Source of the DNA: Melieria omissa
Lineage: Eukaryota > Arthropoda > Insecta > Diptera > Ulidiidae
Assembly (NCBI GenBank): GCA_963971225.1
Contig: OZ020267.1
Location: 100,998,536 to 101,062,535 of the forward strand
DNA length: 64,000 nucleotides
Direction of reading: 5' to 3'
Positions within the stretch are counted from its first letter, which is position 1. Each line of letters opens with the position of its first letter. Shown in pieces: positions 10,225 to 24,700 of this stretch. The translations under genes were made by a program, and so were the position numbers. The notes under the pieces are model-generated. The model did no database searches and was not told the origin of the DNA. It was given only the letters and a program-made list of their open reading frames with translations.

Positions 10225-12429
10225 CGCAAATTGAAGCAAACACAATTAAAGAAAAACGACACAATATATTTGTTTGAAAAGAACTGATTTTGAAATATAT
10301 GCCAATATGTACATCTTTGGCTGAGAAAACGGATGCCTTATGTTCCATTGAATCAAATTGAACATACGCCATTTGTTTTCTGAGGTGACAAAATTCAAAT
10401 TAGAGACGATGTTGTTCGTTATGTTTTCTGCTAGAAAGTACTATTTTTTGACTACGCAATTTTTTTTTGCTAAGGAAAAAAAAGTATTTTTAAAAGAAGC
10501 AACAATGTTTTTTCCAAGGGAGCATGAACTGCCAAAATCGAGGAAACAGTCACGAGCTTACACCACCTTGTTTATTGCATCATGCTTTAGGGGTACTGTC
10601 TTTGAATAGACTACTTTATTATTATACTATGACAATAACTTATTTAAAAAATATAAAATCAATTCTGAAATTTGAAGCAGTTTTTGAAAATGATTTTACA
10701 GTGTTATAATTGTTTATTTCAATGACTCATGGTTTCTAAAAGATTCGACTATGTACACCAAATTGAAAGCGCAATGCTTTTGGACCAAAACTGTTGTGTC
10801 ATGTTAAGAGTTGATTTTAAAATTTGTTAGTCCGCTTGTATGTCAATTTCGCTCATCTGCCGCTGCAGTTGGGCGCAGGCAACACAGTAGCGACGAAAAC
10901 GTGGGTGAGTGTGTGTGTTTTTGTCAAAAAGTGTCAATGAAAACTGCGTCTGACTGCAGGCGGGCAAACACACAGACAGCAGACGAGGAGTTGGGGTGTA
11001 TGGGCGGCAGGATTACGCACATTGCCAAACACACACATAAGCACACATGTATAAATATATGCATGTTTGAATGTACGTATGTATGTGTGTGTGTGTGCCT
11101 ACAGGAAACAATGAATTGTCAAGCGAGCACACACAATTTGGACTGGGACCGGCACCAACGGCAATGGCTCGACAGCAGTGAACTTTTGACATTCCGGCCT
11201 ATGGACTGCTTAAATTGCCACACCCCTCACCATATAAACGTAGATACTTACAGCCAGCGGTCGTGCGCTCTTTGCTGCATGCAACGCACATACACCGGCA
11301 GCTGAAAAGTGACAAAAGTGTCGGTGTCAACATTAAAAGCGGATTTAAAATCACTCATACGCACTGGCGAACACACGCACGCACATACAAAAATACATAC
11401 GTGCTCGTACAAGTGTGTATGTTTGTACTGAACTGTACGTGCTGATGTATGTGAGGCATGGAACGTTGAGAATGCGCGCAGTTGGCGCACGAGCCGCACA
11501 GAAGCCGATGGAGAATTAGATGGCGGTTCACTTTTCAGTGTGAAAGGGGTTAATTTTTTCATTAAAATTTAATTTAAAAAATTCACATGTTAACGTTACA
11601 GCATTGACATAACACAACAGCGACAATGGTAGCAATAAAAACAACAACGATACGATACGATGCCGACTGCGTGTGGCTTTTGTCTAAATGGTCTCAATGC
11701 ATTTAACGTTGTACCAATGCAATTGTTGCTATTAACATGATTGTTGTTATTGTTGCTACGCACTATGACAAGCCTATTAATAACACAAATAAAAACCACC
11801 GTTTCCACAGTTTCATTGCAGCAAAACCTCAACAAAAAAACTCAAACAATAGCAATAACCAATGTGCGAATGGCAGCAACAGTGACATCTATGAAACCGA
11901 CAAGAAAAAAAAAAACATTTTTATCACATTTCATATGGCTTCTGAGTGTTGTTTTTGTTGTTGTTGTTGTTGTAGCAAACCAACCAATAATGAATTGCAA
12001 CAAAACCATCAATGCATGAATGTCGCATTGTCGGCCGAGAGCTCACAAAAAGCAGACTTGCCAACGTTGGTATTGGTGTTTGTATGCGTATGAGTGCGTG
12101 TGCGTGTGTTTGTGTGCATTGGCATTGCAGTCCACATGTCATGCATATTATGTTGACATGAAAATAGCTTCCAGCTACATTAATAAATCATTCAGAATGC
12201 ACTTTGGGACTTTGTATTTTAAAATATACACACACCGCAGCCAGCACACAAGCGCACTTCAATAATGCAATGCATGTGAACTAGGCATGTGTGTGTGTGT
12301 GTGTGTGTGCAGGACTTAAGCCCAACTAGGTTGAGAGGAGCCTCACAGACCCCCAATGGTGTTTGGTGTTTTGAAACAGAATTTATATTACTTAGGAATG
12401 TTTGACCATAGTTTTGAAAGTCGAAAATC
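10225..12429. other. Microsatellite-rich spacer
   Basis: Contains (CA/GT)n tracts around 11020-11100, 11365-11450, 12090-12120 and 12288-12312, and (CAA/GTT)n around 11730-11980. Open frames here translate these repeats in several frames and both strands, with no domain. No gene supported. Confidence 0.55.
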
Positions 12430-12533
12430 TGTTTGATGCAATAGTTTCAGGTCGACGGCGCCCTATCAACTCTTGGTTTGATCAACTGGTGAAGGTGGTA
12501 CGGGTTCTTAGGGCCACTTAAGTAAGTAAGATA
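12430..12533 (+). mobile_element. RTE-type LINE 3' fragment
   Basis: The plus-strand reading 'FDAIV.GRR' followed by 'WFDQLVK' matches the C-terminal 'VFDAMVGGRRRRGRP..WKDQVEEAL' of the larger RTE copy at 41093-42058. It ends in 'GGCCACTTAAGTAAGTAAG', the same microsatellite tail. Confidence 0.75.
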
Positions 12534-15378
12534 AAACGTTGAATTACGTACTTTTTAGAGAAAACTTGCTGACTTGATCGATTAGACTACCAAAATGGTT
12601 GCGACATAGGCAAAATAAAATGATTTGCTTTGACGTCCATAAAAGTGGCACACAACTTAACTGAGTAAAATCGAACCTGGCCATGTAAGGGTTAAGACGC
12701 CTAGTTGTTGGTATACAGGCATTTTTTTTGCTAGTGCCCAAAGCTACTTTGCATTTTATATAAAGTGATACGTAGGCAATTTGAATTAACATTTGTTACA
12801 TACATAAGCATATACAATACTCACGTAGAAGTTCTGTCAATTACAAATTGTTTGCCATCACTTAGTTTTTGTGAGGAGAATCCTTGCAGCATCATTCTAT
12901 ACCTATAGTGTACATCCATCTCAATCAGACATCGGTAGCTTGAATTTCCAGAATTTTTTAATCAATTTTGCCAAGTCTAATCTTCGATAAAACCGCCACT
13001 GGATCTACGGATTTATTGCGATTCCGATGAATAGATGAATTGGTAGGTTTTTCATAAGCAATTATTTTCTTCTCAGAGGTTTTTGAAGCTCGAGAGGTAG
13101 TCAAGTAACTAATCATGGAGCGATCTTTGCGCCGATGGTTTCTACAGCAGCACTGTGAAACGTTTGTGAGTCAAATTGTTATTGAATCAGACCTGTTCTG
13201 AACCGAAGCAGTTTTAACTCGAACCGGTTTTTAACTGAACTACACGACTTTTTGGCACTTGAACGTATTCAAAAACCAATCCAATGAGGTTTTAAATTTC
13301 GGTAGTTTCCACTCTCTGGTGTAAAGTTCTGACAGCTAAAATGAGTAGTTTTTTATTATAATTATTTGTAATTTATATAAAATATTTTTGCTTTTACAAC
13401 ACCTTAGATCCCCTTAAACGCTTCCGTTACCCCCAAAAATATGCTTTAAAAATGCCTACATTTTTGTTTTCCTCAAATACCCACAAAAAAGAGCCAAATT
13501 TACTTTCCTCACAAAATGGTTCGGCGAAAGCTAAAATCGCTTTTGTTCATACTTGAAAAGCGCAAAATATAAAATGGCGAAAATTCAAAAAGCGTTGTTG
13601 TCAATGTGTGTTGCAGTCACCGAAGCGTGCCACCAACGATTTTTGTGGCTTTTTCCCTTCTTACACATACGACTGTCGACTGTCGCGCAGCAGGAACACG
13701 CCGGAGTATGGGAATTTTTGCCCAAAATCTTTATGTCCAATGTGTGAGAGTGTGAGTGAGTGTGCGTTTGTTTTACAGCAACCAGGCAACAACAACACAA
13801 CACTAGCAGCCAATGTAAGCAAAAGAATGTAGTAATGCAGCAACAACAAGACGAACGCCAAAAGGAAACCAACCGCCACAGCAGTCGAACGTCGAAGGCA
13901 GTCAAGACATTGTCGCCATGTCGTGCGGCGCTTTTGTCAGTGTTGGCGTTATGTTATTTTTGCTATTTGTGTTGTTGTTGTTTTTGTAGTGGAGCAGCAC
14001 ATTGTTATTGTACGATTGTTGTTCTTTGTTGTTGTTTGTTTGTTCGTATGGCCTGTTTCAGGATATGTGCGACGAAAGTAAACATTGACACCACACCGGG
14101 CACGCAGTGCTCGCAGCCATAAACAGAAAAGGCCAACTGTGGCAAAATGGGCAACAGCTGCAGACAGACCAACAACAAATGTGAAGAAAGCATACTTTTT
14201 TGGCGTGCGAATTTTTTGATTTAGTTTTGCTGGCGTAAAATCGTTCTAGTCCTTCTGACATATCTACAACAGGCAACGCTGCAAGTGGCCCCCACAGCCA
14301 TGAAGAGACACACACAGCCATGAAGAGATGTGTGTGTCGCCGACTTATGCGCCAAAACTTTTTAACGCTACAATCGCCTTACGCATCATTAGAGTGGTTG
14401 TATAACAACAACAACAACAACATTAGTGGAATTGTAGCAGCAATTTGACAATGACAGGATAATCATTTGATTGTCAATACATTTAGAGCGCAATTTTGCA
14501 TTGAGCTGCCAGGATAATGCATGTAATCCGCTATTATGTGCACAACAACCATTCCACACCACTGCGCGCCACACCAAGCCGCACCACTCCACATTGTCCC
14601 TCCTTCAGCGTTGGTGGCCCGGTGGTAGTTGCTACCGCTGCTGCTGCTGCTGCTGCTAAAGTTGGCAATGTGTTCGAATTCTCACGTTGCTGTCAGCTCG
14701 AAATATTGTTGAGCTTTATTATCGGTGGTCCGTTTGTGCTTCTTTCGCTTCCTCCTGAGCCCTTCTTGATGCTTGATTTTATTTTTATTTTCCCCTTTAC
14801 TCCATTTGAATTGATTGTCTATGGCGTTGTGTGTGTGTGTGTGTGTGTGGGTGTGCGTGTGCGTGTGCGGTTGAATTGTTACTACTGGACCTAATCGCTT
14901 TTGTATTTTTATGCTACATTTAATGTTGGCTTAAGAGCTTTAAAGTTACGATGTGAAATGACAGCCGAGCAACGAATTCAGCTGGCTTTCAAACGAAAAT
15001 GAGAGGGCAGAGAGAGTCAAGAACCGAAAGATGGGGAGAGTTAAGGATTGATTTTAGCGCTACGATAAATTTTATTGCCTGCAAGGCCCATCTGTGCTGT
15101 CAGAAATCGAATTATTAACTTTAGCACTTGATCTGTGAACCAGTGTCAGAGAGAAAGACAGAGAGAGAAAAAGTATGATACGCTACCAACTTTAAGGTTA
15201 CTGTTTTTTATAATTTTTACTAACTTATTAAGAATATTAAAATAGGTAAACAACAGCGTCGGGCCAACTGTAGAACTTTCCAATCAAATTCATTTAAAGT
15301 CGCAGTTGGTTTAGGAAAACTTAGAGCAGTAGAAGCTCCAAAAGGTCCTGTCAAGGTAATCATATATGAATACTTTAA
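12534..15378. other. Microsatellite-rich spacer, no gene recognised
   Basis: Holds CAA/GTT and GT tracts (13780-14010, 14400-14430, 14630-14660 as a CTG run, 14829-14872 GT). At 14298-14335 a short direct repeat 'ACACACAGCCATGAAGAGA' occurs. Short open frames are Cys/Val-rich repeat translations. Confidence 0.5.
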
Positions 15379-15852
15379 CCCTTTCGGGACGGAGTTTAGT
15401 TTCGAAATCCAAAAAAACTCTCACTAGAAACGTTCCCATGCTATAAAAGTTGGAGTCAGAAAATTATGTTGGATGCTAACAAATCTGTGGCCGTAAGGAA
15501 TAACAGCCAAAGTCGATTTTATGAAGTTTTCAGGAGAGCACTTTTAAGTTTTGATTTTGCTTTAGATTACACTAGATAAATAATTTTTTTTTTTGGCGTA
15601 AAACATTTTATGAATGAATTTTGTGTAGTAGTATATTTGAATACGACGAATGCAATGGTGCTAATAACTCAATTTTGTCCTAACTCGACTTTGGCTGCTA
15701 TTCTTTACGGCCACAGAAATTCTGAAATCATACTTTTATTCGGGTACACAAAATTCGAATAAATATTTTGCGTGCGTCATAAGATCTGAATAATTGTTTT
15801 GTGGGACATTAAAAATATGCTGGGACGTATTATCCGAGTAGTCTCGAAAGGG
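15379..15852. mobile_element. piggyBac-like MITE (TTAA target duplication)
   Basis: The element is bounded by TTAA on both sides (15375-15378 and 15853-15856). It has termini 5'-CCCTTTCGGGAC and GTCTCGAAAGGG-3'. A second, internal inverted pair is 'CTGTGGCCGTAAGGAATAAC' near 15485 and its complement near 15695-15717. 474 bp, no coding capacity. TTAA specificity with 5'-CCC ends is the piggyBac pattern. Confidence 0.85.
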
Positions 15853-18614
15853 TTAAAGTATGAACTGGTTTTGCAGCAGTGAAATTCAACAGAATTTGAT
15901 AAAGCCTCAAATTGAATGGTATGTCTTAGGTTTTCTGGTGACGAATTTTGAGGGTGGGTAGGAGTGGCTCCTAAATGGAGCCCACAAAGATTATAAACAC
16001 CCATTGTGTTCCCACAAACAGTCGAACTTCAGACCACACACTAGAAATATGAAATATTAGTTGATTTTTTTTTTCTCATACATATATATTTTGTCCAACC
16101 GTTTAATTAGATTAATTATACTGTACAACCTAATTAACATGGTTCTGCCTTATAGTAGAGAGAAAGAGAGAGAAAAACTATAGATAAACCAATAAAATCA
16201 CTTAATTACACTGTACAACACAAAAAAACAGTCTTGTTCTGAATAGCAATTTTGTTGTATAGCAATTTTATGTCAAATACTACGCGGACAATTTTTGTAG
16301 AACATTTTAACCCTCTAGATCCCATATTTATGGGTCACTTTGGCCCATTTTGTCAAAAATGCCAAAAATGTCCTTTGAAACAGGACTTTTAAGGAAAACT
16401 TATGGGTCAATTGGACCCCCTTTTCTTTAAAATGCTAAAAATATTCTTTGAAACGGGACTTTTTAAGGACAACATGGACTACAAAAATATTCGCCATAAA
16501 ATTCTACTATAGGTCGCTGAATACATCAAAGCTCAAACTTTAGCTTGAAGACCAAAACTTCTTCTTCAAAACTGAAGAAGAGTTTAAGAATTGTTTAATA
16601 TTTGCGTTGTGTAATGGAGAAGAAATGGGCACCAAATAAAAGGGAGGGAAATTTTTCGCGTTTTGGCTGAATTTTCTATTCTGAACTTTTAGGTGCAAAA
16701 GTATGTCAGTAAGATCCTTTCAACAAGTATCCTTTGATTTCATGGAAGTTTTATAATTATTCTTATTCTTTAAACATATTAGTTTGGTTAAGTTGGGAAA
16801 CCCATTTTATTGAATTAGTCAATTTTATATAGCAGCCTTTTGAATGTTTAGAAATGCTTGAAAATAAAAACTAATGGATCTTGTTTTTAAATTTTTTACC
16901 TATGATTAATCTTTAAGCATATTAAAACTAGGAAACCCGTTTAATTGAAAAACAAATTTTGTATGGCGACCCTGTAAACACTCAGAAATATTTGAAAGAT
17001 AAATAAATGGATCTTCTTTTCATATCTAATGCTTCCGAGCAGAACCTAGCATTATTGGGGAACTTCTTTCTCAAAAAAAGTTCGTTGTACTGGGGATCCA
17101 CCTCCAGTAATGTCCGCATGAGGAAAGCTTGTTAGGAAACAAGGAAACAAGTTTTGAAAGAGGAAATTAATGGCGCCTGGTTCTAAATTTAAAACATCTA
17201 AAGCCAACCTCGAAGCAGTTTGAAGTCATTTCCCCAAAAATTGACAATTTGTATGAAGAGCTACAATAAGTGTTGAAAAAATGATAGATAATGAGATTTA
17301 ATAAGCTCTACCGGACCGCCACATGTCTGCATTGAAAAGATGTACAAGGAGGCTTCGATTGGACTTGTTATTCTACAAGAGCTATGAGCTATGACCAGCT
17401 GTTGGAAAAAGGCGAGCAGTGGGAAACCTTATTATCAAAAGGGTTGGTATGCTTGGAAAAAATGCTTGGAAATCGAAATTGTTTGGGACAATCCAACTTT
17501 TATACTCCTTAGAGTATCGGTTGAGCAACTGTGGAATCATAAGTGGAATTTTTTCCCGATTTTCTTAAACTTTGAATGCAATACGATGCTATTTAAGGCA
17601 CTCAATATTCTTTCAAAATTATATTTTGTAAATATTAACATTGAGTAATCTCTACTCATCAAACCAATACAACTTACTGCGCTTTTAAAGATATAATTAA
17701 AGTGATTTCATTATACCACAGAATATAGAATACTTTGTACTTTAGTGCCTTTGGTCTTTTTAAAAAATATGTCATAAAAAATAACAGATGTCCTACATAC
17801 AATGTATGTTAAAAATATTGAGATACAAAACTAGCGTAGGAAATTTTACAGTTTGAAGATCATCATGACTGGCTTATGGTCTGTTCTGAATCACTGGGTT
17901 TGTATTTTGTAATCTTTGAACTCTTCATCTCTCTACGAAAGGAAGTTGTATTACACTCACATGTACCTCGAGTTTTAATTAATCAAACTTACAACATTTG
18001 CATTTAGAGATTTCAACAAATTGCTTCCTTCATAACTCTATAGGTGACCTAAATAATTACTTCCTATCAATAAAACTCTTGACCGTCTCCTTCTCAATAT
18101 CCCTGCACCTTCTTGTAAGTGTCCTTTCGATCATTCAATGTACGAGTATGAAGTCTACATCCCCCCGCTAATTTAAGCAAATTGTAATCAGCTTAATAAC
18201 TTTTACCACTTCTTTGGCCACAATTATTGCCCTACGCACGCAGTCCCAGACTTGGAAATATAATAAAAAGGGGAAAGCTTATAGTAAAAGATGCCAATGC
18301 CTGGGCGAAAAATCCCGCAACCGGCAAAGGATTTTTGCATGCGGCACCCGGCGGCGTTATGTTAATTTATGGCATCTAATTAAAACACCACAGCGATGCT
18401 CCACTTTGTGAACTTCAACAAGACGTGGCGCAACAATTTTGCTAATTTGCTGCATAATCAGCAGAAATTACCAAACAAAATAAACACACAAAAGGTGTCG
18501 GAAATTTACGCAAACTCATTTGAGGTCGTGAGTTCACTTTGTTTTCGGCACTTTATTTATTTAGCAATTGTATTATTTATATTTGAGTAATTTTATTATT
18601 TATATTTCGCTTAC
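15853..18614. other. Spacer/intron DNA left of dsf exon 3
   Basis: If dsf continues leftward as expected, this is intron. It is AT-rich and includes a purine tract near 16158-16172. A 16316-16480 block repeats 'CTTATGGGTCA' and 'TCCTTTGAAACAGGACTTTT' twice. No exon encoding the post-zinc-finger extension or the ligand-binding domain was seen on the minus strand. Confidence 0.45.
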
Positions 18615-18776
18615 CATCCTTGTTCATGGCCGATTGAAAGCATTTGGCTAAACGACAGGCACGACATTGATTGCGGTGTGTTTTGTCAACGGGGCAGCGT
18701 CCTTTCAGGTCGCCGGTCGCTTTGCAGGTGTAAATCCGATTGCGGTGTATGCTGCGCTTAAAGAAGCCGGAACAAC
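18615..18776 (-). CDS. dsf: dsf exon 3: end of zinc finger 1 and zinc finger 2
   Basis: A 162-bp exon with acceptor 'CCGCACAG|GTTGTTCC' and donor 'AAGGATG|GTAAGC'. It enters at phase 1 (completing Gly of 'CDG') and leaves at phase 1. It encodes [17 protein letters not shown].. through MNKD. The open frame is too short to stand out by length, but every residue fits the NR2E DNA-binding domain. Confidence 0.95.
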
Positions 18777-21700
18777 CTGTGCGGACGAAGCGGGAGGGTG
18801 AAAGGTATTAGATCGTTCATGATACTGTCTGAGGTCAATGTTAGTTTATGTAGCCAAAAAGTATGCTAAAAAATTATAAGCTAAAGCGCAGTTGGAATAG
18901 CTGGAAGTAGAATTATTTTAGAGGTTTATACTCATGGAATATAGAAAAGAATAATCGAATATGCATTAAAAAAATTGCATTAAATTTACTTGAGATAATC
19001 TAAAATGAAGCCACTTAAGCCTGGCCCATTGGGATACCACAATCAATCGAACTCAAATCCGCTCACTCATTAAACCAATTTGAGCTTCTTATAAAGTCGA
19101 GTGGACTGTAAATAGTCCTAACGGGGGTAATCGATAGTCGAAGTAGAAGTTATCGATGAATGTCTTCTTTCTTCTATTTAAATAATACAGACAAGTAATT
19201 TATACTTAAGAATATAAAATCAACGCCAGAAAGCATCAGATTAACTTAAGAAGCCATTAGAGGAATATTAAAAAATGTACTATTCCAAAAAGCATTAGAT
19301 TATTTCTTCAGAAAATTTGACGACGCCATAGTTCTGACTTCCGAAATTTGTGAAAATATATTCTAAAGTCTCTCCACTTAATCTTTGGACCACTGTCTTC
19401 TTTTCTTCAGAGTATTTATGTTCTTGGGGATCCTAAGAAATCACCTAAGCAATCCCAATTTTCTGAAATTTCATGCTTTCTGTAAACATTCTAAAGTTTT
19501 TGCGATACTTTTTTAAAAACGATCTCATATATCTCTTTCCGTAATTTATACGATACTCTTTGAAGCATATTTGACTATTTTGAAATTTATTTGATACTTT
19601 CTGAAGCACATTTGATACCATTCGAAGTAATTCGATGCTTGCTGCAATCAATTTAAATATTCTGAAGATTTTGTGATACCATTTCAATACAATTTCATAT
19701 CTCCTGAAGAATATTTTATACTTTCTAAAGTGCATTTGATAAATTCTGATGGTAATTTGCTGCTTTCTGAAATTTATTGAAAGCCTATTTCACTATTTTT
19801 AAATTTATTTGATACTTTTTGAAATACATCTGATACCTTTCGAAGCATATTTCATGCTTCCTGAAGCGGGTTTGACTATTCTAAATTTTATTTAATATTT
19901 TTCATCTGATTTATTCTGATTATTTATCTGCTGATTATTCATCTGCCTCTAAAACTTGTTGAATACATTCTGAGGTCGATTTAAGTATTCTTAAGTATAT
20001 CTGATGTTTTCTAAAATGCATTCCATTCATTCAATGCTTTCCAAGAAGACGTGACTAGTCCGATATACATTTGATTCTTTCTGAAGTAAATTTGACTATT
20101 TTGAATTTTATTGCACACTTTCTGAAGTAAATGTGAAATTAGTGTCCGACCGAATATTCGGTTTCGGTTTCGGCTTCGGCCCAAATAAGTGGTTTCATTT
20201 TCGGTTTCAGTTCCGGCCAACAAATCACCGAAACCGAAACTTTTTGGAATATTTTGATTTGATTTTTTTTATGTTTAACTGATCGCCCAGCCCAAACCGC
20301 TGAAGCTACAATCATAAAATATGAACTGTGGGTCACATTTAGAAAATTAACTTCTTAACTTAAGACGGAATTTGTTGAAATTCGGTGTCTAAAGGGGCAA
20401 AGTTTGGTTAAGATGTTGTATGATTGATTTAATGGGTCTATTGATTTCAAATTTGATGTTTTGATAATTCTATACGTATTTTTCAATTTAAGAAAAATCA
20501 AAATTTAACAGGGTCAACAATGGGTTTGTATACGGGGAGATTATGAAGAAGCCAATTGACTTAACATTTTATGAAAGTACTTGGAATAAAAAATAGTAAG
20601 ACACACATTTTTAACGTAACCAACAACGATGTGTTAAAAGTTTGTATGGAGAAACGTGATTTGATGGGTTGATTGACTTTGAACTTAGTAAAACCACTCC
20701 AAATGAGAACTAATTCGACACGTGTCTTTAAATTTTGAAAAGTCAACGTCTGATGGGTCAACCAAGGTTAACAGTTTGTATGGGGAAACATGATTTAAGG
20801 GTGTATTGACTTTGAAGATGGTGAACGGAATTAAACTGAGGAAACACTAACCTATTATATGCCATAAAAATCTGACGAAGTCAACAAAAGGTTAACCCTT
20901 TCGCTATTTTGTTGCCATATGGCACATTGTTACTTTTTCGATGTCTGAACCCTCTGTGGTTTCAAGAATACATTTTTTGTTGGTCCTTAGAGTAGTTTGA
21001 AGTTTTAGAAAAAATACGAAATTAATAAACTGAAATAAAGGGTTCGAGTATTAAAATTAAAAAATTCTTATAGAATGTTGCTAATACAATAACATAGAAG
21101 CCTAAAACCTAAAATTTAAAATTTTAACTTTCCCCAGTAAAAACCTGTAGCGAAAGGGTTAAGGGAACTTGGTTTATTGGGTGCATTGACTTCAGACTAG
21201 GATAAGTACTTAAAATCAGAAATAAGTCAACGCATGATTTTCAGTGTTAAAAAAATCGATATGAGATGAGCAAAGAATTTCGTTAGAAGTTTTGCGTTAG
21301 AAGTCATGCGTGCAAAACCGGCGAGTTCTGCCACTCGAATTTAGTTTAACTATTCAATAAATTGAAATATTTTCATTATAGTTTTTTTAATTTTTACTCA
21401 CCATCGCAACTGTAGATGCCGTAATGTTTACCCGAGCTGCGATCGCCGCATACCTTGCAGGGTATGTCCAGCAGGCGATCACCTGCAAAAAACCAACAAC
21501 AACCACGTTAGACAAAGCAAGAGTATACGACCTGCAAAATCGATAGAAGCATCGAGTGAAAAAGTAACAAACTCCGCTGTTTGTCGTAAGATTAGTTGGC
21601 ATTATGGCAAAAATTAGCAAAATCCATTCGGCACAGCAGCCAACTCTAAAAATACTTTCATCGTTTGTCCAGTGACGAAAACAAAACAAAACAAAAGACA

Positions 21701-24700
21701 CAACAACCGATGGTGTTGTGTCCTTTTGACTGCCGGCACTGGGCACCGTTCAACGGCCAAAGTAAACACACGCACGACTTTTCCGCTGTTGATTTTGCTG
21801 TCGCTGTCGGCAGCACTTCAAGTGGCTTTTCGTTCGCCCGGCCCAGTGCCCGGCCGCCGGCTTCTGCTCTGCTCAGCTCGGCTGCAATTTGCCAGTTAAT
21901 CCGTCATTGGCCAAGGCACGTAGCGCACTTTTAAAACGAAATCCCACTATAAACACGGGGACACTTGTCAAAACAACAACAACAAGAACAAACAGCGCAA
22001 GCGAGTGAAAGGGCTGTTCAACCGCAGCCAGACAGACGGTGGGTCGGGTCTGGGCGAAGATTGCCACTTGTATCGCTGCCAGACGTTTGACATATTGTCA
22101 GCGTCGGGGTGTCGATGCCGCTTGTCTCACGCACCAGGACACGTGCTGCCGATTTCACACCCTGCAAGCGCCACGTATTTCAGGCCTCAAGTTGACAGTT
22201 GTTGGTACCGTTAGTTGCGCAATTTGTTGCTAGTCTTCACATTTGAACGAAGGGGTGGAATTGTGTGCGTGATGGCTTTAAAAACTGTTGTCACCATTGT
22301 TGTTCGAACTTCGAACTGTAGTTTTCATATTTCGAAATGTGTATTTAAACTTTGAATCTTTTTGTTTATGTTTTAATATTTTGTTTTCTTTAGGAGTTTT
22401 GTTATTTTTAAAAAACTCTAAACTCACGTGTTGGCTTTCATTTTTGTTATGTTTTTAAAATGCATTATGGAAATTGTAATTCTTTGGACTTCACACAATG
22501 TGGAAGTGTTTATTTGCAATGATTTCAAAACTTGTTGAGTTGAGATTTTCACACGTTTCTGATTCTTTTGTGAGTAAAAGGATGCAAACTGATTTTTGGG
22601 CAGTAAAAAGTGTTCTCATGATTTGTGTGCCAATCGAGTTTAGAACGACTCGGGTATTGATAATTAATAACACGGTGCAACACTGAAAATACACCTGACA
22701 AATTACATAGTGTAGGCTGTTTATATGGTCGAATAATCCATAAAAATATTTTTGTTATATTTGTTGTACCCTCCAAATTTTATTTATTTACAAAAAACCG
22801 TTTTTACAAACTTTCCGCGGTAATCTATGAATATCTCAGTCATTTTTTTAACGATTTTCAATATGTAATATGTTTTGGAAAGAGCATTGTCAGACCTTTC
22901 GAATCGCATAAACCTTGAAAAAGTGATTTTTTTCTCAATTTTTTTAACTTTAACCAGTTTTTATTGCATAATGAAACAAAAAAATTAATAAAGTTAGGTA
23001 ATATTCTGAAAGAAGATTTGTTTACGAACAAATTGGTGTATTGCTTTATTGAATTGGACCAAAACTGCGGAATCTACGCTATTTTTTCGTAACTAGAAAA
23101 TATGGCCTAACATGTGTATTGCAGTGTGTAACAATGAATTCGTCTTAAATTTTTATTTAAATCTCAAATGAATAAGGGAGAGGGCTGGGGTGAGAATAAA
23201 GATATCGAAAAATCGAAGATACCGTTGGAAAGGTGAATATATAACGCAACTTTGTTATGAAGACAGATTACCGTTTTGATTGAAATTTAACTCTCTACGT
23301 CCAATTTTCTAAGAACGTGATTTTTCGCTTTTTCAAAAAAGTGGCTGGGTTGTGAACCATCTGGAAAATCCCTATTAAAGTCAGAAAATACGAAGAAAAC
23401 ACCCATAATTTTTAAGTACATTGAGAATTTATTTAATCAGGAAGCCTCAAGAGGTGAAAAAAAGTTATAATGACGCCTCTTAGGCCAAAAAATCGCAATG
23501 AATGAAACTGCTCAATTTTTTAAATTTTCATCCTAATCTGTGTCGGAATATTTGCATGTGAAATACGAACGTGTTCTCGTATTGGCTCACTTCAAGTGAA
23601 CACAACGAAATCGAGTTAAATTATATAAAATTACTTTATTTTAATATATCCGCCCATATTTGACAGTGTTAGAACAAATGTAGTACGAAAAACAGGTGGT
23701 TCATAACCCAGCCACCTCAGTGGTTCACAGCCCAACCACGATGCCATTTTAGAAACTTTAAAATAAACGACACTTCCAATCATAATTCGACATAAACAAA
23801 TATTGCATCGTAAAATAGAATCAAAACACTAAATAAACATGTATTACACTGACCTTTTTGCAATAAGCTCAGTCACTAAGGTAGCACTTTAAAAAAAAGC
23901 CAACAAGTTTTCGCAGTCGATTTTCAAACACGATGTCTTTCAAACTCGATTGCTGCCACAAGCAATACGTGTTTGTACTTCGGTGTAACCACAAAAGCAG
24001 AGTCATATCATAAGACAAAATTGACAGTTGAAAGATTGGCGATATGTCAATTAGGAAAAGAAAAAACGGCAATGGTTCACACCCCAGCCTGGTTCACAAC
24101 CCAGCCCTCTCCCTTACATATTCAAGGCTTTATTTTCTAGTTACGAAAAAATAGCGTAGATTCCGCAGTTTTGGTCCAATTCAATAAAGCAATACACCAA
24201 TTTGTTCGTAAACAAATCTTCTTTCAGAATATTACCTAACTTTATTAATTTTTTTGTTTCATTATGCAATAAAAACTGGTTAAAGTTAAAAAAATTGAGA
24301 AAAAAATCACTTTTTTATAATTTATGCGATAAAAACTTACTACTCATTTGTTTAAACAATGAATTGACATACATCATTCGAAAGGTCTGACAATGCTCTT
24401 TCCAAAACATATTACATATTGAAAATCGTAAAAAAAATGACTGAGATATTCATAGATTACCGCGGAAAGTTTGTAAAAACGGTTTTTTGTAAATAAATAA
24501 AATTTGGAGGGTACAACAAATATAACAAAAATATTTTTATGGATTATTCGACCACATAAACAGCCTACAGTATGTTACTTGTCAGGTGTATTTCATTTTT
24601 TTTTTTTTGTAGCACAGTGTAATTGATTGGCACGACAGCCCGCTTACGCGAGACTAAGGCCTAGCTTCCCGCAACCACCCGTGTTGTGCGTGTGAATTTT

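Noticed and set aside
10811..14894. Many 60-165-codon frames rich in Cys, Val, Thr and His
   Set aside because: Translations of (CA)n, (GT)n and (CAA)n microsatellites; both strands are open in several frames.
16307..17300. Another TTAA MITE starting 'TTAACCCTCTAGATCCC'
   Set aside because: No matching inverted end with TTAA could be found downstream.
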